The notes beneath the pieces were generated by a model. The model had not been told where the DNA came from. It made no database searches and worked only from the letters and a program-made list of their open reading frames with translations. Shown here in pieces: positions 6,760 through 10,601 of a stretch of 10,601 nucleotides of DNA (positions within the stretch are counted from its first letter, which is position 1; every line of letters starts with the position of its first letter). The DNA is from Larix sibirica (lineage: Eukaryota; Streptophyta; Pinopsida; Pinales; Pinaceae): the NCBI GenBank assembly GCA_004151065.3, contig NWUY0300002055.1:40999-51599 (forward strand). Direction: 5' to 3'. The position numbers and the translations under genes were made by a program.

Positions 6760-7443
6760 TTTATTTTCAAATTTTCTTAGAGATTTAGATCTACCTCTAG
6801 ACTTATATGCTCCCAAAATACCTATTCTTTCTCTCTTGGGAACAACCTCTCACAAATAAAGCATCCTTGGTCACATCCTCCATGGATTTTGTCCTCATTT
6901 TCTCTAATAACAAGGATGGAATAACATCCTCAAACTTTAACATGGATTGAGTGGCACTACAAATTTCTACAACTAGATTATCCCAAGTGTCTGGAAAAGA
7001 ACATAGCAAGGTAATACAATTATCTTCTTCCTCCATATTAATATCAATAGAGGCCATTGATTTACGAGACTGTTAAAAACATTTAGATGATCTAGCATGG
7101 TGTCACCATCATCCATCCTAAGTTGAAACAACGTCTTAAAATAAATTTTTTTTACCAGGGACTATGACTTATACAAATTCCCTATATTATTCCACAACTT
7201 TTGTGCACTTTCGTCTCTATAAATGTTCAACAACATTGAATTTGAGAGGCAAAATCGAATCATGCTTCTCGTTTTTCTCTCCATCTTTTCCCAATCTTCT
7301 TTTGACATACTAGTGAGCTTTGTACCTGGATCCACAAAAATACATTGATCTATGTTTACAAGAATATTTTCCATCTTCAACTTCCATAACTCAAATATAT
7401 AGCCGTTAAACTTCTCAATTTATATTCTTTAAATGCTTGTCAT
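6718..7443 (-). pseudogene. Copia gag pseudogene (UBN2-type, with zinc knuckle)
   Basis: Gag is the capsid/nucleocapsid protein that packages the element RNA. The likely start is ATG 7443-7441, followed by two in-frame TAA codons (7431-7429, 7422-7420). After them come K-F-N-G-Y-x-F-x-L-W-K, the hallmark start of plant Copia gag, then EDWEKMERKTRSMI and KLWNNIGNLY. A TAG (7164-7162) interrupts a stretch that continues in the same frame as FQLRMDDGDTMLDHLN. The frame then shifts near 7058 and resumes as DINMEEEDNCITLLCSFPDT, giving the family's E-E-D...L-L...L/F-P motif. A stop at 6805-6803 and another frame change near 6810-6825 follow, then an S-R-G-R-S-K-S basic stretch and the CCHC knuckle at 6759-6718. 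All expected gag parts are present in order. Confidence 0.9.
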
Positions 7444-7575
7444 TTCCTTGCACGAGATTCGCTACACAGAGCTCCCACTTCAACATAGGTTTATCGCAAA
7501 CCCAAGATATCCTTGTACTTCACGTGATCAATTAAACCCTAGAAACAAAGGCATCCCCATAAAGCTAATAACCTC

Positions 7576-7586
7576 GTTTTGTACCA
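7576..7586 (-). other. degenerate primer-binding site
   Basis: The minus strand reads TGGTACAAAAC. The plant Copia primer-binding site complementary to initiator methionine tRNA is TGGTATCAGAGC. The observed word fits it with one missing T and two G-to-A changes. Its position just after the putative LTR end and about 130 bp before the gag start supports the call. Confidence 0.5.
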
Positions 7587-7588
7587 GG

Positions 7589-7941
7589 TGATGAACTTTG
7601 ATAAGGATGTATAAAGGAAAACAATGCCAAACAGAATCTACAACACAACAATTAACAATGGTTCACAGACATCACACAAAGATTTACCTTGGAAACTCAA
7701 ACTTTGTGTCTCATTGTATTACCTTTTTTGTTTAAAATATAATATTGTAGCATCCAAAACCCTAACCTAGGTTTCACAACCCCAATTCATTCACCAAAAA
7801 TAGTTTACAATGGGCGGAAAAACCATGGGTTGAAAACAACTCAAAACATACCAAAAATGGACCCAAAAAAATAATTTAGGGGCATTACCCCCATACCCCC
7901 TTGCTCTAGGAACCTACAAAGAATACAATACATGTCCAACA
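7589..7941 (-). repeat. putative 5' LTR of the Copia relic
   Basis: Reading the minus strand, the segment starts TGTTGG (7941-7936), a typical Copia LTR start, and ends in CA (7590-7589) two bases before a primer-binding-site-like TGG. It is 353 bp, a normal Copia LTR length. It contains G-rich runs near 7903-7879 and a TATATTTTA-like element near 7742-7732 that could be the LTR TATA box. No second copy occurs in the window, so the boundaries cannot be confirmed by comparing LTRs. Confidence 0.5.
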
Positions 7942-9370
7942 AACTTGAAAAATGAAAATTGATATATCTCTTAAGGCCCCAAGAAATTCTAATTATGTGT
8001 TAAACCAAAACTAAATCTCATCTAACACTATATATTTCCTTAATCAAATGGAAAATAAAAACTATCACGAAAATTGCAATTAACAAGTGGATGTACCCTA
8101 GAAACCCAATCATGGAAAACTGGTGACAAATAGTTCTTGTTTAGCTTTTACTAATCTCATACATATATTCATATTACAATGGTGATGATGGAAAAATCCC
8201 AAATTTACCAATCGTTCTGATGGACTTCTCTACAACTCGACAACTCGACAATCTTCAAGAATAATAATAGAACTTCGTGTTTTCTACTTTGATAATCTAT
8301 TCCGTTAAATTGTGGTGTATTCATCTTATTGACATGAAATCAATCCACACATAATTCTATATGTTCCCTTAAATTGCTCTCCAAACCCTCTAGTTCACCT
8401 TCACATTGCCCCTTGATTGGATTAAACTTCAATTTCCTCTCAAATCTCTAATTCTCTTCCCTTTTCTACATTTTTGAGGATGGTTAAGCTTCCAACCTTC
8501 CTTTTCCCAAAACCCCAAAAAATGTTATTGTATTTTGGCATTTTGGGACATCAAACAAATGATTTTTTAGTTAGAATTTGGTGGACACATAGAGAGAGAT
8601 GCCATCTTGCTATTTTCAAAATTCCATCGTAAATAAACACCATACAACCAAGTTATAACCGATTTACATCTACAACCTTTCATATTTTTTAAGAAGCTTG
8701 AACAAACAAATGTAACACTGATTTTTGGTAGGGATGTTTACTTATGTGTCATCTCACCACCATGCAAATTTCATCTTCCATCTAACTTCATATGATGTAT
8801 TATTCAAAGATATGAAGCCATTTTTAGCACTATGTGTTCAAATGTGTAACACGATTCACTTCTCAGTTTTGCCATCAATAAATCATTTTTTATGTCATTT
8901 TATTTATAATCCTATTTTAGAGCATAAATTTATGACAAATATCTAATAACACTAATCAATTGTATTTTCAACATAATTAGTTGAGCAGCATTATTCATAT
9001 TTTATATTTATAGTAAAATGAATAATTATCGATTGCCCTTAAATTTTGAGTAAATTTCATTGTTTTCTACCTAGTTCAATAAAAAAGTATATGCATTAAG
9101 GCGAACAAACACGGATCCATAGTAATTTAATTATCAAAATATACTTTAACAGGAATAAATCTAAGAGAGTTAAGAGTTGTAAATATAATCAATGTGATTG
9201 ATCAAAATAAAATAAAAATTTATAGATTGCAAGTTTCCATAAAAAGTTGTAATATAGTTTAATGCGCTACATTTAAAATTTTGTTCATCTACAAATTAAT
9301 GGATCAATATTACTGGCATTTGTCCCTCGAGGGTAAAAGTGAACTTTGATAAGAAAAGAGAAAAGTTTGT
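7942..9370. other. no gene recognised
   Basis: AT-rich intergenic-type sequence. A small tandem CAACTCGACAACTCGACAA lies near 8236-8254. The plus-strand frame 8725-8946 lacks any known domain and has a composition expected of chance openness. No second LTR of the Copia relic was found here. Confidence 0.4.
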
Positions 9371-9582
9371 AACAATGCAAGCAAAGAATTGGGCAGTAGT
9401 GCAATGGTCCACTAGGTCTTTATAATCAATGATAACATAGAGGAAGTCCACCGATGTAGTTACTTAGTCGAATGTTGACATCCGGTGCAAATGGTTTTCA
9501 TATGGTCGAACCTCTCATTGTCTGTGCAATTGTGGTCAATACCCCTCTGATATTAAATGGTCGATTATCGCCCAATAGTTAA

Positions 9583-9618
9583 TGAAATTGTCAACAATGG
9601 TGAAATTGTCAACAGTGG
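9583..9618. repeat. 18-bp tandem duplication
   Basis: TGAAATTGTCAACAATGG (9583-9600) is followed directly by TGAAATTGTCAACAGTGG (9601-9618), one base different. Confidence 0.92.
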
Positions 9619-10029
9619 CAACCAGTAACAGCAGTTAATGTGAAGAGAGTTGAGAGTTGTGATCCTAAAGCCCGTTCATTGATTTTACTTGCCTATCGCC
9701 CAATGCAGCCGACTTGGTCAAGGTGGTCGACTCTCTGAATGGTGTGAGGAGAAAGAATATCTACAAGAAATCAATATATGTTGTTCCGGACAAGAGCTCG
9801 TTGTGGCGCTATTAAAGAAAGATTAAAACTATGGTGGAGGACGGTCGATGCACTAAGGGTCTGCGTGTAACCGGGAACAGAGTTCCATTCAAAAAAAAGT
9901 GTGTACAGACATCGCTTGAAGGTGTATTATGAGCAATATTAATTATTGGTCAAAGCCCGACAGGTTGCCTTCAAGCACCGACAAGATGCAATTGAGTCAC
10001 GCAAGAAATAATAATAAGTCGGCTTCACT

Positions 10030-10095
10030 TCGACTGGAATGGTCGGCTGCATATCTACTGGACAAGTCGTCTTACTGATCGACTGAAGTGGTCGG
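10030..10095. repeat. 17-bp direct repeat, 49 bp apart
   Basis: TCGACTGGAATGGTCGG (10030-10046) and TCGACTGAAGTGGTCGG (10079-10095) match at 15 of 17 positions and carry the GTCG words that mark the segment. This could be a repeated promoter or LTR element. Confidence 0.6.
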
Positions 10096-10110
10096 TCTCC
10101 GACTGCTTTG

Positions 10111-10601
10111 GCATTTTTTGTTTGATATTTTGATATTTGTTTGATGTGGTAAATGACTCATCAGTTATAAGATCGATCGATCTTCAATCTGTTTAAATGT
10201 TGGATTTTACATATTAAATTTCCTGATTTTTATAATTCATGTATGCACAGAATTAGATAAGCTGACTTTATACTACTGATTGAAGAATGGTGTTGACTAT
10301 CTACCAAATATTGCTCGTGTGCTCTGGAATTGCGAATTCTAATGCTTGTAGACTGTGCAAGATCTGCTCTTGGGTTGAGGAAGCCCTGACCCTTGAAAAT
10401 ATACCTGTGCATTAAACAATAAGATAAGATATTATTATTATTAAGTCAGTATATATTATTGGTGTTGATTGGTTTGAAGAGGAGGGATTTTTGTAGTGTT
10501 CGTGGCTCCATTGCTTCTTACACATGTATACAAGAAAGGTTTCAATAGTTACATATACCAATCCTGAGATTCGACTGAATCAAATTGGTTTGGGAGGTTG
10601 A
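10111..10601. other. no gene recognised
   Basis: A perfect 16-bp palindrome, AAGATCGATCGATCTT, lies at 10169-10184. On the minus strand an acceptor-like TTGTTTAATGCACAG ends at 10405 and is followed by about 32 open codons, but no family is recognised and no donor could be fixed, so no exon is called. Confidence 0.35.

Larger units (their letters stand above)
6190..7941 (-). mobile_element. degenerate Ty1/Copia LTR retrotransposon, 5' half
   Basis: On the minus strand the order is putative 5' LTR (7941-7589), primer-binding site remnant (7586-7576), gag (7443 to about 6718, with CCHC knuckle), aspartic protease (about 6594-6420) and GAG-pre-integrase domain (6417 to about 6190). This is the standard gene order of plant Copia elements, in which integrase precedes reverse transcriptase. 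Integrase core, reverse transcriptase, RNase H and the 3' LTR are missing from the window. At least seven in-frame stops and about four frame changes show that it is long inactive. It is a plant retroelement relic. Confidence 0.9.
9380..10110. other. CpG- and GTCG-rich segment of unknown origin
   Basis: This stretch differs sharply from its surroundings by frequent GTCGA, GTCGG and CCGAC words, for example near 9466, 9505, 9561, 9704-9730, 9846, 9957, 9978, 10018-10046 and 10066-10100. Short open plus-strand stretches exist (around 9820-9930), including a V-E-D-G-R-C-T-K-G frame, but none matches a family I know. It may be an LTR or another transposon part, or a fragment of a less methylated locus. 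Strand and function are not assignable. Confidence 0.45.

Noticed and set aside
6598-6780. 60-codon plus-strand ORF
   Set aside because: It is antisense to the Copia gag knuckle and protease region.
8725-8946. 73-codon plus-strand ORF
   Set aside because: No recognisable domain; histidine/phenylalanine-rich composition typical of chance frames in AT-rich DNA.
10230-10412. Minus-strand exon candidate after an acceptor-like site at 10405
   Set aside because: Two frames are partly open, neither matches a known family, and no donor or neighbouring exon was found.
1-10601. CRISPR arrays, tRNA, rRNA, bacterial operons or riboswitches
   Set aside because: None of the expected repeat-spacer structure, cloverleaf features, conserved rRNA blocks or ribosome-binding-site-spaced genes was seen; the content is plant nuclear.

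Overview
This window looks like nuclear, non-coding-dominated DNA from a seed plant with a transposon-rich genome. It is AT-rich, has no long intact reading frame, and its only confidently recognised protein similarities are both broken: a minus-strand remnant of the plant mismatch-repair gene MSH2 (about 758-1905) and the 5' half of a minus-strand Ty1/Copia LTR retrotransposon (about 6190-7941). The genus cannot be told from this sequence. Identifications rest on remembered family motifs; no database search was run.

Layout. 1-757: no recognised gene; the part next to 757 follows a GTGAGT splice donor and reads as MSH2 intron. 758-1323: an MSH2 exon carrying a 16-bp tandem duplication, two small frame-changing deletions and a TAA stop. 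1324-1780: retained intron. 1781-1870 (perhaps to 1905): the preceding MSH2 exon, whose donor reads GA instead of GT. 1885-1956: two short perfect inverted repeats. 2250-3300: very AT-rich block holding three successive pairs of diverged direct repeats. 3480-4800: less AT-rich, CpG-containing island with several short in-frame tandem duplications and unidentified open frames. 5071-5134: a 20-bp inverted repeat. 5135-6189: nothing recognised. 6190-7941: Copia remnant with putative 5' LTR, degenerate primer-binding site, gag, zinc knuckle, protease and GAG-pre-integrase segment; integrase core, reverse transcriptase, RNase H and 3' LTR are not present. 7942-9370: nothing recognised. 9380-10110: CpG- and GTCG-rich segment of unknown origin. 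10111-10601: nothing convincing.

No intact, working gene system was found. The best targets for follow-up are the intron-bearing MSH2 pseudogene, the stacked tandem duplications at 2422-4125 and the GTCG-rich segment near 10 kb. The pieces do not form a pathway; the window reads as a decayed duplicate of a housekeeping gene beside layers of old mobile elements.
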